Source: a virus
Reading direction: 5' to 3' (one strand)
DNA: 46,988 nt
IMG/VR virus record: IMGVR_UViG_3300043434_000826
Location: 1 to 46,988 of that record
Part shown: positions 15,563-22,963 of the stretch, one piece after another
How positions within the stretch are numbered: position 1 is the stretch's first letter
How the letters are laid out: the number at the start of each line of letters is the position of its first letter
Program-made: the position numbers and the translations under genes
The notes under the pieces: model-generated
Seen by the model: only the letters and a program-made list of their open reading frames with translations
What the model was told of the DNA's origin: nothing
The model's database searches: none

Positions 15563-15859
15563 ATGTTCCTAGAAATCGCCAAATACCTTGCTCTTCACAA
15601 AATCGAAGTTACTCTAAACTTTAACCCCAAAAAGAATCAATACTATTGGGACTTGAATACCCAAGCAAAATCCGACCTTCTTTTATACGAAGATTTGACT
15701 CTGGAAGGTCGTTACGGCTACACTTCCAAGCTGGATCATGACACAATCGAAGACAATATTCAAACACTTTGTTACGAAGTTTTACGCTGCAAACATGGCA
15801 GAGATTATATTTCTTGTGCTTGGAGCGATCTTTGCAGATTTTACAAAATTTCATCTTGA
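15563..15859 (+). CDS. Hypothetical protein, 98 aa
   Basis: Mixed alpha/beta protein of unknown function. Its final codons contain part of the next promoter (TTGACA at 15856-15861). Confidence 0.6.
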   Translation: MFLEIAKYLALHKIEVTLNFNPKKNQYYWDLNTQAKSDLLLYEDLTLEGRYGYTSKLDHDTIEDNIQTLCYEVLRCKHGRDYISCAWSDLCRFYKISS

Positions 15860-15884
15860 CATTATCTATTCTATTGATTAACTT
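15856..15884 (+). promoter_or_regulatory. Promoter of 15894 gene
   Basis: TTGACA, 17-bp spacer, TAACTT, then TTCCCCGAC (9 nt) and ATG: a textbook example of the window's fixed-spacing promoter. Confidence 0.85.
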
Positions 15885-15893
15885 TTCCCCGAC

Positions 15894-16184
15894 ATGACAA
15901 CAAAAGCAGTAATTGATATTAAATACTACAGCTCAGATGAAGAATTTGTTAAAGAGCTTGTTTATAAACTTAACACAGTATTTGATCGTAATTCTATTTT
16001 TAACACCAACGCTTGGGGTGGAGGATTCTCGACAACTAATTTTCGCTATGATGATCGTTATATTTATTGCGATCTTATGAGCGATTTTTTAAATTCCGAT
16101 TCTATTGTTTATCAAACGTCCGAAGCTTATATTCGCGGAGTAATTGTAGGTTATCTTCAAGCTAATTGTTTGGAGATTCTGTAA
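15894..16184 (+). CDS. Hypothetical protein, 96 aa
   Basis: Mixed alpha/beta with a GGGFSTTNFRYDDRYIY centre. No family recognised. The start is fixed by the promoter 9 nt upstream. Stop lies 7 nt before the next -35. Confidence 0.65.
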   Translation: MTTKAVIDIKYYSSDEEFVKELVYKLNTVFDRNSIFNTNAWGGGFSTTNFRYDDRYIYCDLMSDFLNSDSIVYQTSEAYIRGVIVGYLQANCLEIL

Positions 16185-16191
16185 AAACTTC

Positions 16192-16220
16192 TTGACATTG
16201 TTCATTCTATTGATTAATTT
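16192..16220 (+). promoter_or_regulatory. Promoter of 16242 operon
   Basis: TTGACA, 17-bp spacer, TAATTT. A CTCGCCAC spacer follows, but the usual ATG position reads ATA; the ATG used is 13 nt further on, at 16242. The 20 bases from the end of the -35 closely resemble those of the promoter at 15856, suggesting duplication. Confidence 0.75.
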
Positions 16221-16241
16221 CTCGCCACATAAAACAACAAT

Positions 16242-16439
16242 ATGGAAACATCCTATCGAATCTACGAAGTCAAAGAAGACCCAATATACATTTACGATGT
16301 CAATCATTGGCCTCAAACAGTGCTTTATGAAGTGGGAGGCTACAATAGCACACTGAAAGAAGCGGAGACTTATGTTGCGATGCAACTCGAACACAGCCCC
16401 AGCAAAACATACACAATCCTCCCAATTTACCAACGCTAA
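16242..16439 (+). CDS. Hypothetical protein, 65 aa
   Basis: Tyr-rich, beta-rich small protein. Unknown function. Followed within 8 nt by the next gene. Confidence 0.6.
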   Translation: METSYRIYEVKEDPIYIYDVNHWPQTVLYEVGGYNSTLKEAETYVAMQLEHSPSKTYTILPIYQR

Positions 16440-16446
16440 TTAAATC

Positions 16447-16839
16447 ATGAAACGATCAGTTTTATTAAAAAAGCGTAAAAAATCCCTAAATCGTCAAGTA
16501 GCTATTCGTAAAGCTTTTGATAATGTGTGGGATAATGGACAAAACTTGACTCTTTCGTCTGCTTTATCAATCATTACGCCGCTTCTCCCAATCTTCAAAA
16601 AGGAGCTTCGCTACATCAAATTCCTCAACAAACTCAATAAGGAAGAATGTGATGACCGTTCAGGCGAAGAAACGTATGGATATGAATCAGAGCGATCTGT
16701 TTTGTGTGATTTGATTTACATTAGTGATCGGTGGATTTGCGAGTTTCGCCTACAGTGGTTGATTGATCTGATTGAGAAACACAATAATGGAACTCTTGTG
16801 CCAAACTTTATTCAGAAAACTGATTCATCTGATGATTAA
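16447..16839 (+). CDS. Hypothetical protein, 130 aa
   Basis: Basic N-terminus (MKRSVLLKKRKKSLNRQ) and a helical body. No family recognised. Overlaps the next gene by 8 nt. Confidence 0.6.
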   Translation: MKRSVLLKKRKKSLNRQVAIRKAFDNVWDNGQNLTLSSALSIITPLLPIFKKELRYIKFLNKLNKEECDDRSGEETYGYESERSVLCDLIYISDRWICEFRLQWLIDLIEKHNNGTLVPNFIQKTDSSDD

Positions 16840-17326
16840 AACATACACAGCTCCAATCACTCATCTTGAAGACGATGAGGTGTTTGCATTTGGAGCAAAC
16901 GAACAAGGCTTCCATGCTGGTGGAGCCGCAGGATATGCGTCTTTTGGGGTAACAGGCAATGTTTGGCGCTCCTACAACTATCACGAACTTCCCGATGGCT
17001 GGAAAGGCAAGTGGAACGTCAAAGGCAAAATTGGTCCACAGCAAGGCACAGAGGGCAAATCATTCGCACTCGTCACTGTAACAAGACCTGGGGCAAGAAA
17101 AAGTATCAAAGTTGACTTTACTCCACTTTTTGAATGTTGTCGCCGCAATCCTCATTGGAAATTTTACTACGCGCAATCGGGAGAAAAAGGATTAAACGGT
17201 TGGAGTCCAGAAGAAATGGCGCAATTTGTCGTGAACGCTGGAGAGATACCCGATAATTTGTATTTTGACGCCACTTTCGCGCCATTTATTAAAAAACAAC
17301 TTGACAAATCACAAAAAATCTCGTAA
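16832..17326 (+). CDS. Macro-domain-like phage protein (A1S_2505-like)
   Basis: 164 aa. The segment VFAFGANEQGFHAGGAAGYA (residues 17-36) matches the phage form of the macro-like fold (FVFGSN..G.HG.GAA), and a later QQGTEGKSFALVTV resembles the G-x-SYAIPT strand. The C-terminal part (FTPLFECCRRNPHWKFYYAQSG) fits the usual helix plus beta strand. Macro domains bind or hydrolyse ADP-ribose derivatives, but catalysis here is unproven. I start it at ATG 16832; the longer frame at 16772 is inside the upstream gene. Confidence 0.65.
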   Translation: MIKTYTAPITHLEDDEVFAFGANEQGFHAGGAAGYASFGVTGNVWRSYNYHELPDGWKGKWNVKGKIGPQQGTEGKSFALVTVTRPGARKSIKVDFTPLFECCRRNPHWKFYYAQSGEKGLNGWSPEEMAQFVVNAGEIPDNLYFDATFAPFIKKQLDKSQKIS

Positions 17327-17329
17327 ATT
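17301..17329 (+). promoter_or_regulatory. Promoter of 17344 operon
   Basis: TTGACA within the end of the macro-like gene, 17-bp spacer, TAAATT, GTCGCCAC spacer; ATG 14 nt after the -10. Confidence 0.75.
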
Positions 17330-17343
17330 GTCGCCACAATAGT

Positions 17344-17652
17344 ATGAAACAAAACGAAGAAATCAAACCTGAAAGACGAAGACGACTCCATGGCAAAGAT
17401 CGTCGCCCTCAAAATGGAGACTTCTCAGACTACGAAGTGCGCTGCATGGTAGCCAGCTATTGCCGCGACATTACAGTTGGGATGACAGGCTGGGGCGTTC
17501 CCTTCACTGTGTGGGTGGAACTGAAAGGTCTTGCGAAATTCGAGAACGGTTCTCTCCACAAGCTAGAGAAACCTACTTGTGAATGTGAAATGTGTGATGG
17601 ACGCAGAGCAGCTCATGAAGAACTTGAGGTATGTCTTAAAAATAAACAATAA
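17344..17652 (+). CDS. Hypothetical protein with zinc-knuckle-like tail, 102 aa
   Basis: Basic N-terminus (PERRRRLHGKDRRPQ) and a C-terminal CECEMCDGRRAAHEE segment that could bind zinc. No family recognised. Confidence 0.6.
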   Translation: MKQNEEIKPERRRRLHGKDRRPQNGDFSDYEVRCMVASYCRDITVGMTGWGVPFTVWVELKGLAKFENGSLHKLEKPTCECEMCDGRRAAHEELEVCLKNKQ

Positions 17653-17655
17653 AAA

Positions 17656-17901
17656 ATGAATAAAAAAGAAATACCACTGACAAAAAAGCAACTAGAACAG
17701 TTAGGTTTTACTGCCACAGAGAAACAGTTTAAAACAAAAACAAAAGTAGAAATCGAATATGACCATTGGGCAAATGGTTACATTGATACGTTTTATCATT
17801 ACCCTTCTTTTCAAGAAATTGTAGATCGCATTGTAAGCAACGCCAGTAAAGATCAACGTGAAGAAATAAAAGAAAAAATAACAAACAAATTATTCCAATA
17901 A
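17656..17901 (+). CDS. Hypothetical protein, 81 aa
   Basis: Lys-rich helical protein with a Tyr-rich centre. Starts 3 nt after the previous stop. Unknown function. Confidence 0.55.
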   Translation: MNKKEIPLTKKQLEQLGFTATEKQFKTKTKVEIEYDHWANGYIDTFYHYPSFQEIVDRIVSNASKDQREEIKEKITNKLFQ

Positions 17902-17904
17902 TAT

Positions 17905-18222
17905 ATGGTTTACAATCACAAAACACACGACGAACGCAATCTCGCTGAATACTATCCAGATGGATTCAACTGGGAAGACGAAATGACACTTGAGTATCTT
18001 ATTGATGCACTTCAACAAACGCTAAAGAATGCCTATGCTGATGGAATGGAAGTAGAAGATACTAGTTTCAAATGGTATAAAAATGATGGATATATGGATA
18101 TTGATGGTTTATTTCCATACACTGAAGAAGAGATTGAAAAAATTAGAATTGATGAAGAGAAGCGACAAGAATGGAGAAAAGAATATCTTAGAAAAGAATT
18201 AGAGAAACTAGAAGGAAAATAA
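17905..18222 (+). CDS. Hypothetical acidic protein, 105 aa
   Basis: Strongly acidic N-terminal two thirds with a charged coiled-coil-like C-terminus (IDEEKRQEWRKEYLRKELE). Unknown function. Separated by one base from the HAD-like gene. Confidence 0.6.
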   Translation: MVYNHKTHDERNLAEYYPDGFNWEDEMTLEYLIDALQQTLKNAYADGMEVEDTSFKWYKNDGYMDIDGLFPYTEEEIEKIRIDEEKRQEWRKEYLRKELEKLEGK

Positions 18223-18223
18223 A

Positions 18224-18787
18224 ATGAAACTATTCTGGGACATCGACGAAACACTAATTCACTCTCGCACTTATATTCACGAAAAATATAAACACACAAT
18301 CATCGTTGATGTTTATGATGAACTCTACTATACGTGTGTCAGACCATGTGCAAAATACGTGATTGACTACAGCCGCGAAGTATTCGGGGCAGATAACGTC
18401 TATATCCTCACCGCTGCGGCAGAACTGTATGCACAGCGCATCAATAAACAAGCAGGTTGGGGGTTTCCTGATTCTTACATCATCGGGCGCGAAACAACTG
18501 AGCGTTATTGTATCAAGATGCCCAGTTTATATGGCAGTCAAACTCTTGTAACAGAGCATCCATTGGCGAATAAAAATAACCTTTTAATTGACAATCTGCG
18601 CCCAGAATGGAATACAGAGAAGACTTCCTTGATGTTGATTAATCCTCAAAAAAATTACTTGACAGTAGAAGAGTATCGTGGTAATAATCTTGACGACGAC
18701 ATTTTCAGAGACACAGTGATCCATTTCATGGACGATGCGATCAACAGATATGCCGACAACCTAATCCAAGAAACACAAAAGAAATGA
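18224..18787 (+). CDS. HAD-superfamily phosphatase-like protein (FCP/NLI-type)
   Basis: 187 aa. The opening MKLFWDIDETLIHSRTY gives the catalytic D-x-D-x-T motif (Asp6, Asp8, Thr10), where Asp6 would form the phospho-aspartate. Downstream RPCAKYVIDYSREVFGADNVYILTAA resembles the motif II region, and LLIDNLRPEW a motif III/IV region. Similar phage proteins are called FCP1-like or NLI-interacting phosphatases. The substrate is unknown. Coupled to the next gene by an ATGA overlap. Confidence 0.75.
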   Translation: MKLFWDIDETLIHSRTYIHEKYKHTIIVDVYDELYYTCVRPCAKYVIDYSREVFGADNVYILTAAAELYAQRINKQAGWGFPDSYIIGRETTERYCIKMPSLYGSQTLVTEHPLANKNNLLIDNLRPEWNTEKTSLMLINPQKNYLTVEEYRGNNLDDDIFRDTVIHFMDDAINRYADNLIQETQKK

Positions 18788-19113
18788 AAATCGGAGACGA
18801 AATCGTATGTATTGACAACTGCTACGCTAGAGAGCTTGTAGATGGTGGGAAATATCGCATTGTTGATATTGATAATGACGGCTATCTTCAAGTTCAAACC
18901 GCTGAAGATTCTCAAACCCTGCCACATTATTACGATGCTGATAGATTCGAGCCAGTTAATACCCAAGAGATTGTAGTTAGTTTCGGCGGCATCAAGATTC
19001 GACTATATCAAGATCGTTCTGTTTTGTTTGCTGGAGAGATTGGAACTAATCCATGCTCTGATGAAGAGATTGATGATTTGATTGATGCTCTTATTGCAAT
19101 GCGTAATCAGTAA
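18784..19113 (+). CDS. Hypothetical SH3/KOW-like protein, 109 aa
   Basis: The first half (GDEIVCIDN... GGKYRIVDID... YLQVQ) resembles small SH3-like barrel proteins common in phages; the second half is acidic and helical. Role unknown. Coupled to the HAD-like gene. Confidence 0.55.
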   Translation: MKIGDEIVCIDNCYARELVDGGKYRIVDIDNDGYLQVQTAEDSQTLPHYYDADRFEPVNTQEIVVSFGGIKIRLYQDRSVLFAGEIGTNPCSDEEIDDLIDALIAMRNQ

Positions 19114-19133
19114 TTTTTAATCAATAAAAACAA

Positions 19134-19382
19134 ATGATCATAGTACCCACTCCCAAAACTAACGCTTTAAAAAAAAAGCATCAATACAGTGGCGATCCAG
19201 CATTTGGCGAAGCTCTTGATTTATGTTTCGCTTTAGAAATGGAACTCGAATCAGTTAAAAGAGATTTGGAATTTCGTCGCGAATTGTATAAGCATTTAGA
19301 TCATCTTTATGATAACCTATATGAGGAAGCAAAAACCCTCAAGGAAATCAATCGTAAACTCATTGACAAACTTAACAATTAA
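19134..19382 (+). CDS. Hypothetical coiled-coil protein, 82 aa
   Basis: Residues about 28-80 form a likely long helix or coiled coil (ALEMELESVKRDLEFRRELY and onward). Leader AATTTTTAATCAATAAAAA precedes it. Unknown function. Confidence 0.6.
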   Translation: MIIVPTPKTNALKKKHQYSGDPAFGEALDLCFALEMELESVKRDLEFRRELYKHLDHLYDNLYEEAKTLKEINRKLIDKLNN

Positions 19383-19394
19383 AAACAATAAAAA

Positions 19395-19460
19395 ATGACA
19401 ATCGCACTGCTTACCAAAGAAGGATTGATTGTGGATGGTAAGATTCCAAAAAATAAATAA
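19395..19460 (+). CDS. Possible micro-protein, 21 aa
   Basis: Clean ATG-to-TAA frame (MTIALLTKEGLIVDGKIPKNK) between two genes, with the usual AATAAAAA leader and 2 nt from the next gene. Could equally be a leader peptide or a remnant. Confidence 0.4.
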   Translation: MTIALLTKEGLIVDGKIPKNK

Positions 19461-19462
19461 AA

Positions 19463-19756
19463 ATGATAACAAACATCTCCATAGACGAAATCAAAACAAA
19501 ATACCGCGACAATCATGGCTTCGCGTTTATTTGCCAGCATCCTGTTTCAAATGGCGCGATTCAAAGACTTGCAGATACACTGATTTCTGCTGGCGTTACA
19601 ACAGAGATGCCGCTTGTTGTCACAAGAGTAGATTCTTTCGCGACAATTTTCATCTACAATAGATTCGATGCGCCAACATTCTTTGCTCGCGCTCAGATTT
19701 TTGAGCAGATGATGGGAGTAGCAAGAGTAGTTCCTTTTTTGGAGTATCTAAAATAA
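19463..19756 (+). CDS. Hypothetical protein, 97 aa
   Basis: Mixed alpha/beta. No family recognised. It ends 7 nt before the composite tRNA-like gene. Confidence 0.6.
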   Translation: MITNISIDEIKTKYRDNHGFAFICQHPVSNGAIQRLADTLISAGVTTEMPLVVTRVDSFATIFIYNRFDAPTFFARAQIFEQMMGVARVVPFLEYLK

Positions 19757-19763
19757 CAATTTT

Positions 19764-19917
19764 GAGCGTGTGGCGGAATTAGACGCAGTGGGTTCGACTC
19801 CCACATCCTCTATTTAGGGGATACGAGAAACGGACGAGACTAACAGGTGAGAGTCCAATGCTTCCATTTCGGGGGCAGCGTTAGTCATGCAGGTAATCAA
19901 TCCTGCCACGCTCGCCA
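19764..19917 (+). tRNA. Composite tRNA-like gene, 154 nt
   Basis: The outer ends look like a tRNA: 7-bp acceptor GAGCGTG/CACGCTC, discriminator G, CCA, and a Leu-type D-region (GGCGGAATT then AGACGC). The 3' arm GCAGG/CCTGC has an 8-nt loop lacking TTC. Inside lies a perfectly canonical T-arm (GTGGG-TTCGACT-CCCAC, 19788-19804) followed at once by ATCCTCT, which pairs 7 bp with AGGGGAT only 4 nt later, the topology of a permuted tRNA. A further 7-bp stem GACTAAC/GTTAGTC lies at 19838-19886. No clear anticodon can be assigned. Confidence 0.55.
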
Positions 19918-19937
19918 ATTAAAAATAATAAAAAACA

Positions 19938-20165
19938 ATGAACTCATACTACGAACCACTAATGATTCAAATCCCCGAACAAGACCTAAGAAACATTCTT
20001 GATTGCTTAGAGTCGGGATTAGAAAGCTCACAAGAACTACTGATACAACACGATGTTAATTTCGGGCGCACAACCAAAAAAAACAAAATGCTCGCTGAAA
20101 TGATGCAGTCAGAAATTGAACGCACAAAAACAGCTATTAAACAATTAGAATCATCACTGCCATGA
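19938..20165 (+). CDS. Hypothetical helical protein, 75 aa
   Basis: Predicted mostly helical, with Gln- and Glu-rich repeats. Starts after an A-rich leader; the stop overlaps the next ATG. Unknown function. Confidence 0.6.
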   Translation: MNSYYEPLMIQIPEQDLRNILDCLESGLESSQELLIQHDVNFGRTTKKNKMLAEMMQSEIERTKTAIKQLESSLP

Positions 20166-20440
20166 GTAACATAAAAAGCAACATAGACAGAGTCTACAAA
20201 TTAGAGCGTGACATTTATCCATGCAGCAACGAACATGCAATGGATAGTTTCCGAGGTCTAAGTCTTATGCTATCAGGAGAATTGGATATTGCTATTGTAG
20301 TATTGAAAGCTTTGCTTGACAAAGTTACAGATATTCGCGGAATTGATATGGAGGCGTATGCCGCTGAAGAAATTGAAGCAGCAAAACATGTAATCAACAA
20401 AATAAAAGAAAAATACAATGAGCGAAACACCATGTTCTGA
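20162..20440 (+). CDS. Hypothetical helical protein, 92 aa
   Basis: Helical, with a mid-protein hydrophobic helix (LDIAIVVLKALLDKV). Overlaps genes on both sides. Unknown function. Confidence 0.6.
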   Translation: MSNIKSNIDRVYKLERDIYPCSNEHAMDSFRGLSLMLSGELDIAIVVLKALLDKVTDIRGIDMEAYAAEEIEAAKHVINKIKEKYNERNTMF

Positions 20441-20651
20441 TCCATATAACATAAGTGGCACATTCCACACAGTAGGATACAACATAGCTGTCCAACTACA
20501 AACGAACAATCCAACCACCCAAGATCGAGCTGGTCAATTGTTCGTAGAGAAGCAAACACTCATGAATGGAAAGAGCTTTAATCAAAACATTGCATGTATG
20601 CTCAGACGATTAGCAGATTCTGTAGAATTTAACTGGGAGAATAAAGTGTGA
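20418..20651 (+). CDS. Hypothetical protein, 77 aa
   Basis: Overlaps the previous gene by 23 nt. The C-terminal helix FNQNIACMLRRLADSVE suggests a small globular fold. Unknown function. Confidence 0.55.
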   Translation: MSETPCSDPYNISGTFHTVGYNIAVQLQTNNPTTQDRAGQLFVEKQTLMNGKSFNQNIACMLRRLADSVEFNWENKV

Positions 20652-21136
20652 GGTTTTTCGGGGCAAGTAGTAATTTCAAATAATTTCCAAACGAAAAGCC
20701 CCAAAACAAATCGTTTGTGAATTATAAAAAAGCGTTTGGATTGTTTGTTTCTATTGTTTAAGAGACATTTTGACGCAGGTGTTTGAACAAGTGCGACATT
20801 TTGTCACAGCGTATTCTGAGCATGCTTTTCTATGGTAAAAACGTAGGAGAAAGAGAAGCCAAATTACGAACGATATTCGCTTAAATAAGGAGGCTGCGAT
20901 CTACACCTCGAAAACGCTGAAACCATTGAGTATCAATGGCTTTTCGACTTTTCCTACCACTCTCCCTATACCAATAAACATAAGAGAATATATAGGGATA
21001 AACATAGAGAAAGAGACAAAAGAAACAGCGTGTTGGAATAATATAAGGAAAGAGGGGAGGGTGGGGGTGGATTCGCTGAATTAAAACTCTTTTTTATTAC
21101 TTTTTCCCAATTTTTCCCAATTTTTCCTTTTTTTTC
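20652..21136. other. 485-bp intergenic region with repeated motifs
   Basis: No credible gene; the minus-strand frame at 20966-21205 looks like low-complexity noise. It holds one operator-like dyad (20791-20808) and a degenerate copy at 20762-20777, the first AATTACGAAC element (20860-20890) and a CCATTGA/TCAATGG hairpin (20923-20939) resembling half of the 83-nt repeat. A purine-rich then pyrimidine-rich tract (about 20990-21136) precedes the next promoter. A regulatory or origin-like region is possible. Confidence 0.5.
20791..20808. promoter_or_regulatory. Operator-like dyad 1
   Basis: GTGCGACATTTTGTCACA, an imperfect palindrome of TGyGACA arms around TTT. Recurs at 21255-21272 and 22083-22100. 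Confidence 0.45.
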
Positions 21137-21165
21137 TTGACATATCCTTATATAACGCATACTAT
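21137..21165 (+). promoter_or_regulatory. Promoter of 21172 gene
   Basis: TTGACA, 17-bp spacer, TACTAT, TGGCGC (6 nt) and ATG: predicted leaderless. Confidence 0.82.
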
Positions 21166-21171
21166 TGGCGC

Positions 21172-21429
21172 ATGAAGAAGATTTTAGCTTTCGTATTCGT
21201 TGCATTCCCTACGGGAATGATTCTAAGCGTGCTGCTTTCAGTTATTTTAGCTGTTGTGACATTTTGTCGCACCTTTGCAGACTACTGGACATACGTTTTG
21301 AACCAGTTCTTTCCTAGATACAACCCATCGACAGAGCTAGAAGAATACGCACAAAAAGAGTCTGATGTGTGGAGCAAGCATATTGCGCGTATGCAAGAAA
21401 AACAAAAAGAAAATGCGAAAAAAAACTAA
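21172..21429 (+). CDS. Single-pass membrane protein, 85 aa
   Basis: Basic MKK start, one long hydrophobic segment (residues about 4-31), then a charged helical cytoplasmic-type domain ending in Lys. The operator-like dyad at 21255-21272 lies in its coding sequence. Function unknown; possibly a phage inner-membrane protein. Confidence 0.7.
   Translation: MKKILAFVFVAFPTGMILSVLLSVILAVVTFCRTFADYWTYVLNQFFPRYNPSTELEEYAQKESDVWSKHIARMQEKQKENAKKN
21255..21272. promoter_or_regulatory. Operator-like dyad 2 (inside a gene)
   Basis: TGTGACATTTTGTCGCAC, identical to the copy at 22083-22100, but here within the membrane-protein gene. Confidence 0.4.
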
Positions 21430-21447
21430 CTAAAATTACGAAACAAA

Positions 21448-21702
21448 ATGATCGAAATAAACAAAACAGAAGAACTTATCTCCGCTTATAAACAATTCAT
21501 TAATAACCTTAGTAAAATTCAAGAGGCTTCATATAGAGAACTTGTTGAAAAGATACCATTGATGGATATAGACGGCGAGGACTTTTTGTTCGATTACGTC
21601 TTTAATTTTTCCAGCAAAGAGTTTCCTACCTTTTCTGATTACATGAAGCGATTCAATCCTGTTCATGCAAGCACGATTTGTGAATCACAAGAAGGCAAAT
21701 AA
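21448..21702 (+). CDS. Hypothetical protein, 84 aa
   Basis: Acidic, Phe-rich. Preceded by AAATTACGAAACAAA, a 5' half of the local repeat. No family recognised. Confidence 0.6.
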   Translation: MIEINKTEELISAYKQFINNLSKIQEASYRELVEKIPLMDIDGEDFLFDYVFNFSSKEFPTFSDYMKRFNPVHASTICESQEGK

Positions 21703-21741
21703 ATTGCCCCAAATTACGAACAACATTTTCCTAAATAAACA

Positions 21742-21945
21742 ATGAATAATAATACTGAAATTACGAACGACATTGCGCTAAATAACACTGAGTCTAAATA
21801 CTCTCAAGAAGACATTATGTGGGAGGCGCGGCGACAAAAGAACAAAAAGCTTTATCATTTTATGCGGCGACTGCTTGGTCGTGGTAAGCACTGGCTTCAG
21901 CAAGAACAACTGCCGAAGTCGCGACAGTTGGGTGGCGGCAAATAA
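21742..21945 (+). CDS. Hypothetical protein, 67 aa
   Basis: Asn/Thr-rich N-terminus (encoded partly by a copy of the AATTACGAAC element) and a basic C-terminal half (RRLLGRGKHWLQQEQLPK). Unknown function. Confidence 0.55.
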   Translation: MNNNTEITNDIALNNTESKYSQEDIMWEARRQKNKKLYHFMRRLLGRGKHWLQQEQLPKSRQLGGGK

Positions 21946-21954
21946 ACACAAGCA

Positions 21955-22056
21955 ATGACTGATAGAAACATAGCAATATTATCATTAATAATTAATACTG
22001 TGACTGCTTTAGCTGCTATAACGAATATTCTGATTAGGATATTTTGCGCAATCTAA
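21955..22056 (+). CDS. Single-pass membrane micro-protein, 33 aa
   Basis: ATG to TAA with one hydrophobic segment covering most of its length (NIAILSLIINTVTALAAI). Starts 9 nt after the previous stop. Reality rests on the open frame and context only. Confidence 0.5.
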   Translation: MTDRNIAILSLIINTVTALAAITNILIRIFCAI

Positions 22057-22082
22057 AGATCTCTTTGCTTCGGTAAGGGGGG

Positions 22083-22100
22083 TGTGACATTTTGTCGCAC
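22083..22100. promoter_or_regulatory. Operator-like dyad 3
   Basis: TGTGACATTTTGTCGCAC between the micro-protein and the two adjacent AATTACGAA elements upstream of the gene at 22170. Confidence 0.45.
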
Positions 22101-22169
22101 CTCCAATTACGAATGATTTTCAGCCAAATATAAAAAACCAAATTACGAACGATTTTTCCCTAAATAAAC

Positions 22170-22613
22170 ATGAGTGATAATATACACCGAGGCAGCGACT
22201 TTAATGACTTTTTAAACAAAGAAATTGCGAAAGAATCGGGGCCAAATAAACAAAAATGGTTATGCGATAAGATCGGCGGCGATTGGCTAGACAAGGATTG
22301 CATCATCGAAATTACCTTGATCGAATGTCTGCGGCACTATGTAGAAGTCGAAAAAGGATTAAAAAATCCCGCAGATTACCAAGAAGAAATTGCGAAAGGT
22401 TTAATCGGAAATAAACGGTTAGCTAAGCTCCAGGAGGTATACGATGATCTTTCTTCTGCTTACGAATACATCATCACCAAATATGATAAACGAAATGAAG
22501 GCATGAAGGATCTTACTGTGAGACAAATGCTCGAAGCCGCAGACAAAAAACAAAAAGAAATAGATGATGTGGTTGCTAAGATCTGGAAGCATCGCAAAGA
22601 AATGTGGACTTAA
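22170..22613 (+). CDS. Hypothetical protein, 147 aa
   Basis: Helical, charged protein with no recognised family. Directly preceded by a full AATTACGAAC...TAAATAAAC element, so it may share regulation with 21742. Last gene of this sub-block. Confidence 0.65.
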   Translation: MSDNIHRGSDFNDFLNKEIAKESGPNKQKWLCDKIGGDWLDKDCIIEITLIECLRHYVEVEKGLKNPADYQEEIAKGLIGNKRLAKLQEVYDDLSSAYEYIITKYDKRNEGMKDLTVRQMLEAADKKQKEIDDVVAKIWKHRKEMWT

Positions 22614-22677
22614 AACGATTTTTAAATGGCGGCGGGAATATTATTTTTCCTGTTGATTAAAAATTAGAAAAAAATAC

Positions 22678-22707
22678 TTGACACATGGGTAGTGGGTATG
22701 CTACTTT
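22678..22707 (+). promoter_or_regulatory. Promoter of 22717 operon
   Basis: TTGACA, 18-bp spacer, TACTTT, then CGCGGCGAC (9 nt) and ATG. Confidence 0.8.
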
Positions 22708-22716
22708 CGCGGCGAC

Positions 22717-22962
22717 ATGAACTCAGACAATACAAAACGTGGCAAAGGCAGACCCAGCGGATCTAATTCTTTTGTAAAGATGCGCCTGTGTGATCTGGAG
22801 AAATTGGTTGGCAGCATGGCAGTTGTTCCTGTGTCGAAGGTGTGGCTGCGCGAAAATGGTATCGAACTGTTGGAGCCGCAAATCAAAATCGCACCTGTCG
22901 CTCCTGCCGCAGAAGAAACAGAAGAAAAGATTCAATTCTCTTTAACTACATTTGAAGACTAA
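22717..22962 (+). CDS. AT-hook-like small protein, 81 aa
   Basis: N-terminal KRGKGRPSGS resembles an AT-hook (R-G-R-P core), suggesting minor-groove DNA binding. Ala/Pro/Glu-rich C-terminus. The start is fixed by the promoter 9 nt upstream. Confidence 0.6.
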   Translation: MNSDNTKRGKGRPSGSNSFVKMRLCDLEKLVGSMAVVPVSKVWLRENGIELLEPQIKIAPVAPAAEETEEKIQFSLTTFED

Positions 22963-22963
22963 T

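Larger units (their letters stand above)
20860..22169 (+). repeat. AATTACGAAC...TAAATAA element, six copies
   Basis: Copies at 20860-20890, 21432-21447 (5' half only), 21710-21741, 21758-21786, 22104-22134 and 22139-22169. The full form is AATTACGAACGA, about 9 variable bases ending C, then TAAATAAAC. Two copies end directly at an ATG (21742 and 22170). One copy lies inside the coding region of 21742-21945 and encodes part of its N-terminus. Absent as a full motif elsewhere in the window. Confidence 0.7.

Noticed and set aside
19764-19917. Group I intron in a tRNA
   Set aside because: Only about 70 nt of extra sequence and no recognisable intron core elements; too short for a group I intron.
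20966-21205. 79-aa minus-strand reading frame
   Set aside because: Low-complexity purine/pyrimidine tract read on one strand, no promoter or leader, overlapping the promoter of 21172.
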